This document shows, one piece after another, positions 1 through 7,062 of a DNA stretch of 27,516 nucleotides (position 1 is its first letter; each line of letters starts with the position of its first letter). A program made the position numbers and the translations under genes. The stretch is from COMBO-56-21 sp041494275 (GTDB taxonomy: Archaea; Thermoplasmatota; Thermoplasmata; UBA10834), in contig JBGQAM010000015.1 of assembly GCA_041494275.1 (NCBI GenBank), forward strand, positions 1 to 27,516, given 5' to 3'. Below the pieces are notes generated by a model. The model had not been told where the DNA came from. It saw nothing but the letters and a program-made list of their open reading frames with translations, and searched no databases.

Positions 1-10
1 AAGAAGTCCG

Positions 11-1354
11 CTACCGGAGTTGTAGTCCTATGATAGCATCCACAGCCTTAACGAACTCCTCTTCCTTGTCCTCGGGGATGGTTGCGCCCGCAGCGACCGC
101 GTGACCGCCTCCGACCCCTCCGAGCTTCTCCGCAGCCTTCTTCAGTGCGGCCGAGAGGTCGAGCCCTTTCGAGATGAGATGCTTCGTCCCCCTGCTGGAG
201 ATCTTGATGCTGCCCTTGACATGCGAGAATGCGAGCGTTGCCTTCGACTGATCAAGTATGTATTGCATCGCGAGGCCGCACTGGGCACCTGCAAGTGACG
301 GGTCCTTAGCCGTGAAGTATTGTATGTGGTCCTTGTGTTTGACGCCGTCCGACTCGATGCTCAAGAGGCGCTGCAAGATCTTATTGTTGTACTCTCTCCT
401 GAGCTCTCCGGCTCTCGCGATGGACTCGTTGTCGCCCATGCAGAGAGCGATGCCCAGGCCCTCGTGGTCCATCCTGCCACACGCGTTGAGCAGGTCCGCG
501 AGGTCCGCCGCCGTCAGGTTCAGAGACGGGATCCAGTGGACGTCCGTCACGAGCTCCTCGACCGTCTCCGGCCTGCACCCCTGACCCATGAGCCGGAGCG
601 AGAGCATTGATGTGAGCTTCCTCCTGAATATCTCGTCCAGCGCGCCCATGGCGGTGTTCGGGTTGAGGTGGATAGATTCCAAGAACGCAAGCACGTTGTC
701 CTTCCGCCCGGACAGCCCGACGAAGTACGGGTCCACAGAATCCGCGATGGCGTCCGCGATGGTCGCGCCCTTCAAGCTAAGGCCTCTCTGGACCTCGATG
801 AATCCCTTCTCCTTAGCGTAGTCCAGTATCTGCAGGTTAACGCCCTTCATGCCGCCCATGTGCTGCCTGTCACCGATCATCCCGGCGACGCAGATCGGTG
901 AGAGGTCCCAGTTGCACGGGTCCATCGTGACAGCCAACAGGAGCGAGACGGTTGATGCGCACGCCTCGGTCATGCCATCCATGCCGTAGAAATGCGGGTT
1001 CGCTTGGACGACCTTCCGCGATTTCCTTATGGGCTTGTGGTGGTCCAGGGCAGCGAGCTTCGCGTCCAAGGACTCGAGGGCGTCTATCTGTCCGGAGCCC
1101 ATATCGAGGAACAGTATCGCCTCGTTCCCCTCCCTGGCGATGCCATCGATGATGTCCTTGTCCAGGCTCTTGCTGATGGTGAGATGGAACTGCTTCTTGC
1201 TTCGTGTGAGCGCCCCGACCATGATGGCCGCCGCGGCCAGACCGTCCGCGTCGTAGTGAGAGATGACCCTCAGGTAACTTGCTGAATTGACGACCTTCTG
1301 AGCATGCTTCAGACTATCGGAGAACTCGTCCGGGAGTGTTATGCTCCCGCCCAT
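11..1354 (-). CDS. GAN/RecJ-like DHH-family single-strand nuclease
   Basis: A 447-residue DHH-superfamily phosphoesterase, the archaeal RecJ-like nuclease that in studied archaea (GAN) joins GINS at the replication fork and degrades single-stranded DNA. Visible motifs: SHYDADG at residues 32-38, LFLDMGSG near 81-88, the name-giving DHH at 104-106, and GMIGDRQ near 158-164, which together bind the metal ions. The glycine-rich C-terminal GGVGGGHAVAAG is the DHHA1 substrate-binding motif. Length is normal for the archaeal family. It starts at ATG 1354, only 7 bp after the rps15 stop, so the two are almost certainly co-transcribed; the rps15-recJ pairing is common in archaea. No GINS gene is in the window, so the partner is inferred from family knowledge. 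Confidence 0.92.
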   Translation of the reverse strand: MGGSITLPDEFSDSLKHAQKVVNSASYLRVISHYDADGLAAAAIMVGALTRSKKQFHLTISKSLDKDIIDGIAREGNEAILFLDMGSGQIDALESLDAKLAALDHHKPIRKSRKVVQANPHFYGMDGMTEACASTVSLLLAVTMDPCNWDLSPICVAGMIGDRQHMGGMKGVNLQILDYAKEKGFIEVQRGLSLKGATIADAIADSVDPYFVGLSGRKDNVLAFLESIHLNPNTAMGALDEIFRRKLTSMLSLRLMGQGCRPETVEELVTDVHWIPSLNLTAADLADLLNACGRMDHEGLGIALCMGDNESIARAGELRREYNNKILQRLLSIESDGVKHKDHIQYFTAKDPSLAGAQCGLAMQYILDQSKATLAFSHVKGSIKISSRGTKHLISKGLDLSAALKKAAEKLGGVGGGHAVAAGATIPEDKEEEFVKAVDAIIGLQLR

Positions 1355-1361
1355 ACTGGGA

Positions 1362-1817
1362 TCACTCGACCTGCAGTGCGGCGGTATCCAGGGAGTATTT
1401 CCACGTCACCGGAATTATGCCTTCCCGCTTGTAGTACTTCACGAGTCGTCTTATCTTCGACTCCATGAGCGCCCTTCCCCTCAGGTTGTGCAGGTCCTTC
1501 TTGTTCTTCTTGATGTGTCCGCCCATGGACACGGCGCGCTTCATCAGGGCCTGCAGATCCTCCGGGAGCTCGAACTTGATGCCCTTCTCGTCCAGTATCT
1601 GCTTGACGCTCTTGCCCGTCGCCAACTGAACGCTCGGGACACCGTACTGATCCCTCAAAATCAGGCCTATCTTGGCCATTGACACTCCATCGCCTGCCAT
1701 CTTCGCTACGAGGTCCTTCACTTCCTCTGCCGACTGCTGAACCCACTTCGGGTTCTCGGTCAAGAGCGGCCGCTTCGAGCCCGAAGTACCTTTCCTGCTT
1801 GAATGCATCCTAGACAT
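1362..1817 (-). CDS. rps15: 30S ribosomal protein uS15 (archaeal S15/S13e type)
   Basis: A 151-residue ribosomal protein of the small subunit central domain, binding the 16S rRNA three-way junction. The archaeal/eukaryotic N-terminal extension is present (MSRMHSSRKGTSGSKRP), followed by the helical core with HIKKNKKDLHNLRGRALMES and the terminal YYKREGIIPVTWKY. Length matches archaeal homologues rather than the roughly 89-residue bacterial form. The first ATG is kept because archaeal relatives also begin M-x-R-M-H. It precedes the GAN-like nuclease by 7 bp and follows the Nudix gene by 22 bp, so FlpA, Nudix, uS15 and GAN probably form one minus-strand operon mixing ribosome biogenesis and replication functions. 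Confidence 0.97.
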   Translation of the reverse strand: MSRMHSSRKGTSGSKRPLLTENPKWVQQSAEEVKDLVAKMAGDGVSMAKIGLILRDQYGVPSVQLATGKSVKQILDEKGIKFELPEDLQALMKRAVSMGGHIKKNKKDLHNLRGRALMESKIRRLVKYYKREGIIPVTWKYSLDTAALQVE

Positions 1818-1839
1818 TGGTGATCTGACTCCGTTTCTT

Positions 1840-2250
1840 CTATGTCAGTGGCGAGGCAGAGCCGTCTATATTCTTCCCCCTTTTAAAGGTTTCGAGTATG
1901 CGCCTTGCCTGGGCCAGCATGATGCGATACTCCACAATAGGGAACGAGAGCTCGTCAGGGAGCTCCGTGAATTCCTTGACCTCGACGATGTTGTACTCGG
2001 TCGGGCCAGTCTTAAGCTCGTCTCTGACTATGCCGACGAAGACCTTTCCGCCCGGCTTCAATATCCTGATGTGCCCGATGATTTCGAGGCTCATGCCGGT
2101 CTCCTCGAAGAACTCGCGCACGGCGGCCTGCTCGTAGTTCTCGCCTTTGAGCAGCCGGCCACCGGGCATTTCCCACTTCCTGTCCCTGTGCCGGACCATC
2201 ACGAACTTGTCGGCCTTGAAGGCGATGACATAAGTGAACTTCTCGATCGT
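1840..2250 (-). CDS. Nudix hydrolase, probable ACG start
   Basis: A small Nudix hydrolase that would cleave a nucleoside diphosphate linked to another moiety; the substrate cannot be told from sequence. The full Nudix box is visible: G-x5-E-x7-REFFEETGM, preceded by the usual WEMPGG. The first canonical start is GTG at 2202, but that removes the first beta strand of the fold. The frame is open upstream and encodes a typical strand (FTYVIAFKADKFVMV) with no ATG, GTG or TTG. An ACG at 2248-2250 lies 7 nt after GGAGG (2258-2262) and just beyond the FlpA stop (2253-2255), so I place the start there. With GTG the product would be 120 residues; with ACG, 136. Function is secure at family level, the start is inference. 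Confidence 0.8.
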   Translation of the reverse strand, partial: TIEKFTYVIAFKADKFVMVRHRDRKWEMPGGRLLKGENYEQAAVREFFEETGMSLEIIGHIRILKPGGKVFVGIVRDELKTGPTEYNIVEVKEFTELPDELSFPIVEYRIMLAQARRILETFKRGKNIDGSASPLT

Positions 2251-2252
2251 GT

Positions 2253-2918
2253 CTACGCCTCCACGAAGAAGGCCGCGTGGTCCTTCGAGTATCGTTCCAG
2301 ATCGATGATGTTCCTGACCTTGAATGATTTTGACACGAGCTCCTTGCGGACCTCGGCGAAAATCTCCCTCGGCTTCCGGTTTACGTTCACGCTCCTGGAC
2401 TTGAGCATCAGGACGCCGTGCTCGGCATCGAACGCTGCCATGTTCCTGACGAAGATATCCACCTGGTTCCTCTGGGCGATGTCCTGATAGACCAGCTCGA
2501 CGCCCTCGATGATATGCGCGTACTCCTCAGGCAGGTTCGCGTCCGCGAGGTGAGGGATCATGTTCCGCCTGGTCTCGCAGACGGGAACCAGGTCCCTGAA
2601 CGAACGCTCCGACACTTCGACGCAGTGGACAACGCCGCCCGCAACGATGTCCGAGACATGCGAGGCTGTCGTGCCTGAAGCAGCCCCGAGATACAGCACC
2701 TTCGTGTTCTCGTCCAGGCCGAAATCCTTCGCGCCGAGAAGAATCGCTGCCGCCAATTTCGACCTGTAGGGATCCCAAGAGCGATACTCCACGCTGTCGA
2801 CCGCGAAAAGGCGCTCTCCGTAGACGGTCTTGCCGGGAGCGCCGTTGACCGTCAGAAGGCCTTTCCCGTCCGTGAACACTCCCGCTACCCCGTCGACCTT
2901 GGACAGAAGCTTCGCCAT
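2253..2918 (-). CDS. flpA: Fibrillarin-like rRNA/tRNA 2'-O-methyltransferase
   Basis: A 221-residue archaeal fibrillarin, the SAM-dependent catalytic subunit of box C/D sRNPs that 2'-O-methylates rRNA and tRNA together with Nop5 and L7Ae. The fibrillarin signature is clear: VYGERLF in the N-terminal domain, the SAM motif VLYLGAASGTTASHVSDI at residues 74-91, E101 at the end of the next strand, D146 (YQDIAQ) and the catalytic lysine K173 (LMLKSRSVN). Length is normal. ATG 2918 lies about 30 bp from a TATA-like sequence in a palindrome at 2942-2953, consistent with a leaderless transcript. It heads the minus-strand flpA-nudix-rps15-GAN cluster. No nop5 gene is adjacent, unlike many archaea. Confidence 0.95.
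   Translation of the reverse strand: MAKLLSKVDGVAGVFTDGKGLLTVNGAPGKTVYGERLFAVDSVEYRSWDPYRSKLAAAILLGAKDFGLDENTKVLYLGAASGTTASHVSDIVAGGVVHCVEVSERSFRDLVPVCETRRNMIPHLADANLPEEYAHIIEGVELVYQDIAQRNQVDIFVRNMAAFDAEHGVLMLKSRSVNVNRKPREIFAEVRKELVSKSFKVRNIIDLERYSKDHAAFFVEA
2258..2262 (-). promoter_or_regulatory. Shine-Dalgarno deciding the Nudix start
   Basis: GGAGG on the minus strand, inside the last codons of flpA, 7 nt before an ACG in the Nudix frame. There is no comparable site in front of the GTG at 2202, which favours the upstream non-canonical start. Confidence 0.45.
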
Positions 2919-2941
2919 GGTACTGGGGCCATGGGCGTTCC

Positions 2942-2953
2942 CTGATAAATCAG
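2942..2953. promoter_or_regulatory. Shared palindromic TATA region of two divergent genes
   Basis: CTGATAAATCAG, an inverted repeat with a 2-nt centre, in the 51-bp gap between flpA (minus) and the winged-helix gene (plus). Read either way it gives an A/T-rich TATA-like core, 30 bp before the flpA ATG and about 22 bp before the ATG at 2970. It could be a bidirectional promoter core, an operator, or both. Confidence 0.4.
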
Positions 2954-2969
2954 TTATACATCGAACGCG

Positions 2970-3482
2970 ATGGCAAGCCCGATGGCGGACGAGGACCTCG
3001 AGAAGCAGATCAAGTCCCTCGCGGAGAAGATGGATGGCCTCGAGGAGTCGATGAGCAAGGTCGCAGGGCCTTACGCTCAGCTCGTCGACTACATCGAGCG
3101 GTTCCAGAAGATCTCCTCCAGCTACTTCAAGATGCTAGGATTGTACCAGAGATACGGGGCGATCTCGCCCGACCTTCTGATCCCGGGCGTGAAGGATTCC
3201 ATCTCCAGGGACATCGTCAAGGTCCTGTTCGAGAGGGACGGACAGAACATCTCCCAGATCACCGAGAAGCTGAAGGATATGAGGGGAACTTCCTCGAGAA
3301 GGATAGTCCGCGAGAGGCTCAAGGGGCTGGAGGAGAAGGGCGTCGTGCGGGCCAAAGGGTCTCCCAAATCGAAGGAGTACTGGCTCACGGAAGCCTATGT
3401 GGACAAGTGGTTCGAGCTGCTCGGGCTAGGACTCGGAAAGAGAAGAGAAGAACAATCTCCCGCGAAGCAAGACGGCACGTAG
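2970..3482 (+). CDS. Coiled-coil winged-helix transcription regulator-like protein
   Basis: A 170-residue protein that I cannot assign to a named family. The first about 50 residues form an acidic, heptad-rich coiled coil (LEKQIKSLAEKMDGLEESM), likely for dimerisation. From about residue 80 a winged helix is apparent: SISRDIVKVLFERDG, then QITEKLKDMRGTSSRRIVRERLKGLEEKGVVRAKGS with the typical recognition helix and wing, ending in a basic tail. The two candidate ATGs (2970 and 2982) are both compatible with the TATA-like palindrome at 2942-2953. Being divergent from flpA on a shared palindrome, it might regulate itself and the flpA operon, but nothing proves it. Confidence 0.75.
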   Translation: MASPMADEDLEKQIKSLAEKMDGLEESMSKVAGPYAQLVDYIERFQKISSSYFKMLGLYQRYGAISPDLLIPGVKDSISRDIVKVLFERDGQNISQITEKLKDMRGTSSRRIVRERLKGLEEKGVVRAKGSPKSKEYWLTEAYVDKWFELLGLGLGKRREEQSPAKQDGT

Positions 3483-3579
3483 CCGGCAGATGGTCACTAA
3501 TGCTCACTTCCCTTATGTACTGGCACCACGCATAGTACGGTCCAAGAAGCCCTGAGAAAGGGCGATGAGGTGAACAAGA

Positions 3580-3918
3580 ATGTCAGATGACAAGAAGCAT
3601 GATGCGCAAGAAGTCAAGGAAATACTGGGCGTGGTCTCGACGGAGATCCCGAAGCTGCTAGACTCGATCAGCAACACAATCTACAATGCGGACAAGGCGC
3701 AGGAATTCGGCAAGTCCGTCGCAGCGTTCTTCAAGCAGATGAAGGACGCCGGAATGGACGACAAGCAGGCGTACGAGCTCACGGAGAAGTTCATGGCGAA
3801 CTTCAGCATGGGCGGCATGATCTCCAGCATGTTCCACGGAATGGGTTCCGGGGACGACGAGATAGGCAAGAAGATCAACGAGAAGATCAAGAAGAAGCTG
3901 GATGAAGATGATGAGTGA
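3580..3918 (+). CDS. Small acidic protein, tandem paralogue A
   Basis: A 112-residue cytosolic protein of unknown function, predicted mostly helical. Core: EVKEILGVVSTEIPKLL, then AAFFKQMKDAGMDDKQAYEL, then FSMGGMISSMFHGMGSG and a charged tail of Lys and Asp/Glu. The start is well supported: GAGGTGA (3569-3575), matching the archaeal anti-Shine-Dalgarno, lies 7 nt before ATG 3580. The following gene overlaps its end and has the same arrangement of segments (IPK, xxxSGL/DAGM, A-x-EL, MI-x-x-F), so the two look like a tandem duplication. They probably share a transcript with the phosphatase and NAD kinase downstream, but no role can be deduced. Confidence 0.8.
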   Translation: MSDDKKHDAQEVKEILGVVSTEIPKLLDSISNTIYNADKAQEFGKSVAAFFKQMKDAGMDDKQAYELTEKFMANFSMGGMISSMFHGMGSGDDEIGKKINEKIKKKLDEDDE

Positions 3919-4210
3919 GCACCGGGACGACCTGCCAAAGCTGGTCGCCGCTATCACTCTTACGATCCCGAAGATCGCCCTGGGCACGGGCATAGCCTAC
4001 CTGAGGATGAAGAGGAATGCGAGAAGGAGCGCCAGACTCTTCGAGAAAGGGCTTGTCAGCAGCGGCCTCTCCCCCACGATGGCACACGAGCTTGCGCTGA
4101 AGTACGAGACCGATCTAAGCATTCGAAAGATGATTACCGGCTTCGGCGGGAATTTCCCGAAATGGGGAAGACGCAAGACGACCGAGACCCCTGTTCGACC
4201 GAACCAATAG
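3911..4210 (+). CDS. Small basic protein, tandem paralogue B
   Basis: A 99-residue unknown protein starting at the ATG that overlaps the previous stop by 8 nt; the in-frame ATG at 3902 is an alternative. It aligns over its length with the preceding gene: MSEHRDD / MSDDKKHD, TLTIPKI / STEIPKL, SSGLSPTMAHELALKY / DAGMDDKQAYELTEKF, and IRKMITGF / MGGMISSMF. Unlike its acidic neighbour it is strongly basic (RMKRNARRSARLF), so the pair may form an oppositely charged heterodimer. That is inference. The overlap implies translational coupling. Confidence 0.75.
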   Translation: MSEHRDDLPKLVAAITLTIPKIALGTGIAYLRMKRNARRSARLFEKGLVSSGLSPTMAHELALKYETDLSIRKMITGFGGNFPKWGRRKTTETPVRPNQ

Positions 4211-4254
4211 CGCCTGAATGAGGCTAACACCAAGCCTGCTGGCCGAATCCCGGG

Positions 4255-4266
4255 AAAGTAATATCA
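4255..4266 (+). promoter_or_regulatory. TATA-like element before the phosphatase gene
   Basis: An A/T-rich GAAAGTAATATC stretch lies 24-35 bp before the GTG at 4290, the correct distance for a leaderless archaeal transcript. It supports the GTG start rather than the ATG at 4218, which would place the element inside the coding region. Confidence 0.35.
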
Positions 4267-4289
4267 ATCACCCTCCCAATATTGAGCCC

Positions 4290-5069
4290 GTGAAGCAGGA
4301 ACTGACCAGGATAGCTAACGCGGTCCACGCTGCCTACCACGAGCTGCCCAAGGACTTTGGAGGACACATCCACGTCGGCATGGGCGCCAGCGGGTCCGCC
4401 ACCTCGAAGATTGACAAGTTCGCCGAGGATGTCATCCTCAAGTACCTCGACGATGAAGAGATCGAGCTCAATGTCTTGAGCGAGGAGGCGGGGTTCATCG
4501 ACAGGGGAGCGAAGAGAGTCCTCGTGGTCGATCCGATAGACGGCACCCTGAACTGCACGAGGGGGATCCCATTCTTCTCCGTGTCCCTCGCGATCGGCAA
4601 GAACAAGCTGTCCGACTGCGATTTCGCTCTGGTCAAGAGCCTCAGCTCAGGAGACACATATTTCGCGCGCAGGGGAGGAGGCGCGGAGCTGAACGGCCAC
4701 CGGATCGGCGTCTCGAAATACGATAGAACCGATGCGGTCTTCCTCATGTTCGACGGAGTGGATGCAGCACCCGAATCGGAGATGGTGAAGCAGATGGCAA
4801 GCAGGGTCCGGACTATGGGGTGCGCGTCCCTGGAGATGTGCCTCGTCGCCCAGGGCTCTGCTCAAGCGCACTACATGAACTGCACCAACTTCAAGAGAAT
4901 GATAAGGGTTATCGATATCGCAGCTAGTTGCCTCATCCTTCGAGAGGCGGGGGGCGAGGTCGTGGACCTCGAAGGCAAGAAGCTGGAGATGGAATTCAAC
5001 CTGCAGGACAGGAAGAATTTCCTGGCCTACGGCGACCCGAAGATAAAGGAGATGGTACTACGAGGATAG
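4290..5069 (+). CDS. Inositol monophosphatase-family phosphatase (FBPase/NADP phosphatase-like)
   Basis: A member of the Mg-dependent IMPase/archaeal FBPase superfamily. Metal motifs are visible: SEEAG, the signature VDPIDGTLN, and RVIDIAASCLILREAGG near the C-terminus in place of the usual W-D-x-A-A. In archaea such enzymes hydrolyse fructose-1,6-bisphosphate, inositol phosphate or NADP; the NAD kinase immediately downstream points to NADP turnover, as in the fused phosphatase/kinase of Methanocaldococcus jannaschii. The frame is open from ATG 4218 (283 residues), but the first 24 residues do not look like the family; the GTG at 4290 begins with the first helix and lies about 28 bp after AAAGTAATATC, a TATA-like sequence, so I prefer it (259 residues). 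The end overlaps the NAD kinase by 10 nt. Confidence 0.85.
   Translation: MKQELTRIANAVHAAYHELPKDFGGHIHVGMGASGSATSKIDKFAEDVILKYLDDEEIELNVLSEEAGFIDRGAKRVLVVDPIDGTLNCTRGIPFFSVSLAIGKNKLSDCDFALVKSLSSGDTYFARRGGGAELNGHRIGVSKYDRTDAVFLMFDGVDAAPESEMVKQMASRVRTMGCASLEMCLVAQGSAQAHYMNCTNFKRMIRVIDIAASCLILREAGGEVVDLEGKKLEMEFNLQDRKNFLAYGDPKIKEMVLRG
5045..5051 (+). promoter_or_regulatory. Shine-Dalgarno before the NAD kinase ACG
   Basis: AAAGGAG inside the last codons of the phosphatase gene, 8 nt upstream of the ACG that sits at the expected initiator position of NAD kinase. Confidence 0.4.
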
Positions 5070-5887
5070 GCATCACTGGCACTCCCGAGCTGCGGAACTT
5101 CAAGCCCGTTGCGAAGAAGGTGCTCGAGGCCCTCAAGGGCGTTGACTATGTCATTGAAACGCATACCGCGGAGGCGCTCGGACTCAAGGGCGTCCCGCTT
5201 GGGAAGATGAAGGTGGATGCCCTGATCACTGTCGGAGGCGACGGAACGATTCTTCGCACTCTGCAGGCGAGCGACGCGCCGGTCATGGGCGTGAACGCAG
5301 GTGTTCTTGGCTTCCTGACAGAAATCCAGGCAGAGGGAATCAAGACCGCCATTAAGAAGCTCCTGAAGGGAGATTATCACATCGACGAGAGACTGAAGCT
5401 CAAGACAATTCTCAACGGCAAGAGACTCGAAGACGCGACGAACGAAGCGGTCGTGCACACGGCACACATCGCGAAGATGAGGCATTTCGCGATATCGGTC
5501 GACGGCACACCCGCAACGGAGATACGCGCCGACGGACTCATTGTCGCGACCCCCACGGGCTCCACGAGCTACGCCATGAGTGTCGGCTCTTCCATTATCG
5601 ACCCGAGGGTCGATGCCTTGGTGATAGCGCCCATAGCGCCGTTCAGATTGGCGGCGCGACCCTTGGTCGTTTCAGCGAGGAGCAAGATATCCGTCAGGAT
5701 CCTGGACCCCAAGGAGTGCACGATGGTGATAGACGGCCAGTGCGAGTTCAAGATCAGGGGCGATGAGACCCTCGTCTTCACGGCTTCCGAGAAGAAGGCC
5801 AAGTTCATCAGCTTCAAGGACGACTTCTACAGGAACCTGGAGGAGAAGCTCATAGCTTCGGCCCCCTTTGCTGCGCACAGACACTGA
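5060..5887 (+). CDS. NAD kinase, probable ACG start
   Basis: An ATP (or polyphosphate)-dependent NAD kinase producing NADP. Motifs: VGGDGTILRT (catalytic GGDGT), the NE dipeptide in EDATNEAVVHT, and TPTGSTSYAMSVG for nucleotide binding; the C-terminal half has the family's beta sandwich (DALVIAPIAP, VVSARSKISVRI). In this frame there is no ATG or GTG near the start; the only canonical codon is TTG 4928, which would add 44 residues that are only a shadow of the phosphatase. NAD kinases begin M-x-I-G-I; here RIGITG is preceded by ACG at 5060-5062, 8 nt after AAAGGAG (5045-5051). I therefore place the start at ACG (275 residues, normal length). A -1 frameshift from the phosphatase or a sequence error are alternatives. 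Confidence 0.88.
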   Translation, partial: TRIGITGTPELRNFKPVAKKVLEALKGVDYVIETHTAEALGLKGVPLGKMKVDALITVGGDGTILRTLQASDAPVMGVNAGVLGFLTEIQAEGIKTAIKKLLKGDYHIDERLKLKTILNGKRLEDATNEAVVHTAHIAKMRHFAISVDGTPATEIRADGLIVATPTGSTSYAMSVGSSIIDPRVDALVIAPIAPFRLAARPLVVSARSKISVRILDPKECTMVIDGQCEFKIRGDETLVFTASEKKAKFISFKDDFYRNLEEKLIASAPFAAHRH

Positions 5888-5906
5888 ACTGAAGAAAGGC
5901 ATCACC

Positions 5907-6443
5907 ATGAGAATCGCCAAGAACGAGCCCCTGAGGATCGACTATCCGAAGCACTGGTTCGTGATCTTGTTCCTCGTCTTCGAGGCAGTCGTGGTCTGGC
6001 TGTTCTACACCGCATATTCGAGTCCGGACGGTCCTTGGAGGACCCTCTGGATGGTCGTTAGCCCGGCAGTCGGAGTCGTCTTCCTGCTGTTCATGCTTCC
6101 TCCCGCCCTCACATATCATCTCGCTGGCGAGAAAGGCATCCGCATACGGATGGGATTGTTGATCAACACTACGATTCCGTACGGATGGATAACCGAAGTG
6201 AAAGAGACTTCCGTCCACCGCGGAGGACTTAGTGTCGGAGTCGGCGTAAGGTACTTCCCGATCAGCAAGGCTTTGTTCGTTACGTCCTCGTTCACAAACC
6301 TAGTGATTCTGAGATTGGATCGGGAACATGTGATTGGCAATATCAGGAAGCGCCGAGTTGAGGAGATCGTACTGAGCGTCAGTTACCTCCCAAAGATGAT
6401 GGAGACCGTCAAGCAGAGGGCGGTCCTGGCGAAGGGTGTGTAG
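5907..6443 (+). CDS. Two-helix membrane protein with bacterial PH-like domain
   Basis: A 178-residue membrane protein. After a short cytosolic start, two hydrophobic helices are clear: WFVILFLVFEAVVVWLFYTA (about residues 17-36) and a second ending LLFMLPPALTYHL. The remainder is beta-rich (GIRIRMGLLINTTIPYGWI, SVGVGVRYFP, LVILRL) with a final helix, the pattern of bacterial PH-like (bPH2) domains, whose function is generally unknown. The ATG at 5907 is preferred over the longer TTG start at 5868, which would overlap the NAD kinase stop. It lies 19 bp after that stop and is followed directly by the JAMM gene, so it is probably the fifth member of the plus-strand operon. Confidence 0.75.
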   Translation: MRIAKNEPLRIDYPKHWFVILFLVFEAVVVWLFYTAYSSPDGPWRTLWMVVSPAVGVVFLLFMLPPALTYHLAGEKGIRIRMGLLINTTIPYGWITEVKETSVHRGGLSVGVGVRYFPISKALFVTSSFTNLVILRLDREHVIGNIRKRRVEEIVLSVSYLPKMMETVKQRAVLAKGV

Positions 6444-6444
6444 A

Positions 6445-6849
6445 ATGCCGCTGTTCGATTTCTCGAAAGACGCTCGCGCGAACATCCACAGCATCAAGAA
6501 GCGGACGCTCAAGATGATTCTCGAGGCGTCGAAGTCGCAGTTCCCCGAGGAGTTCGGAGCCCTGCTGAGGGCGGACAAGGGCGTGATCCACGAGCTTATT
6601 CTTCTGCCTGGAACCGTGTCTGGAGAAAGGCACGCGATATTCCATTTCAACAACCTGCCGATCGATTTCACGATCGTCGGGACAGTGCACTCGCATCCCT
6701 CAGGCGTGTGCCATCCGTCGCGTGCCGACGTGCAGCTGTTCGGGAAATATGGCTGGATACACATCATCGTGTGCAGCCCGTTCGACAGGACGAGCTGGGC
6801 CGTCTATGATGGGAATGGCGAACCGAGGGAGCTGAAGGTCGTGGACTGA
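6445..6849 (+). CDS. JAB1/MPN/Mov34 (JAMM) metalloprotease
   Basis: A 134-residue JAMM-family zinc isopeptidase. The complete motif is visible: a catalytic glutamate in PEEFGALL, then HSHPSG, with H-x-H-x7-S-x2-D formed by HSHPSGVCHPSRAD. In archaea such stand-alone enzymes (for example AfJAMM, HvJAMM1) remove SAMP/ubiquitin-like modifiers, or process sulfur-carrier proteins; no SAMP or E1-like gene is next to it here. The ATG at 6445 begins one nucleotide after the stop of the previous gene, so translation is probably coupled. A GTG nine bases earlier is less likely. Nothing recognisable fills the 213 bp between this gene and the convergent surface-protein gene. Confidence 0.88.
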   Translation: MPLFDFSKDARANIHSIKKRTLKMILEASKSQFPEEFGALLRADKGVIHELILLPGTVSGERHAIFHFNNLPIDFTIVGTVHSHPSGVCHPSRADVQLFGKYGWIHIIVCSPFDRTSWAVYDGNGEPRELKVVD

Positions 6850-7062
6850 CCAATAGGGTATGCGATTTGCGAAGCGCAGGAGCGTGCAGACCCCGGACGG
6901 AGTACCTCCAATCAGATGATTGTTGCAGCCAGCCAGAGCTTTCTTACCATTTCCTTGAGCCCTTCCCCAGGAAGACAATCGAGCGATTTGTTCCCGCGGG
7001 TCGCAGTCCACTTGAACAACTGTCCTCCTGCCGGGGCGGAGTAAGCCGAGCTGACATCATCC

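Noticed and set aside
4928..5059. TTG start giving NAD kinase an extra 44 residues
   Set aside because: The added residues are rich in Gly/Arg/Pro and are simply the out-of-frame reading of the conserved phosphatase C-terminus.
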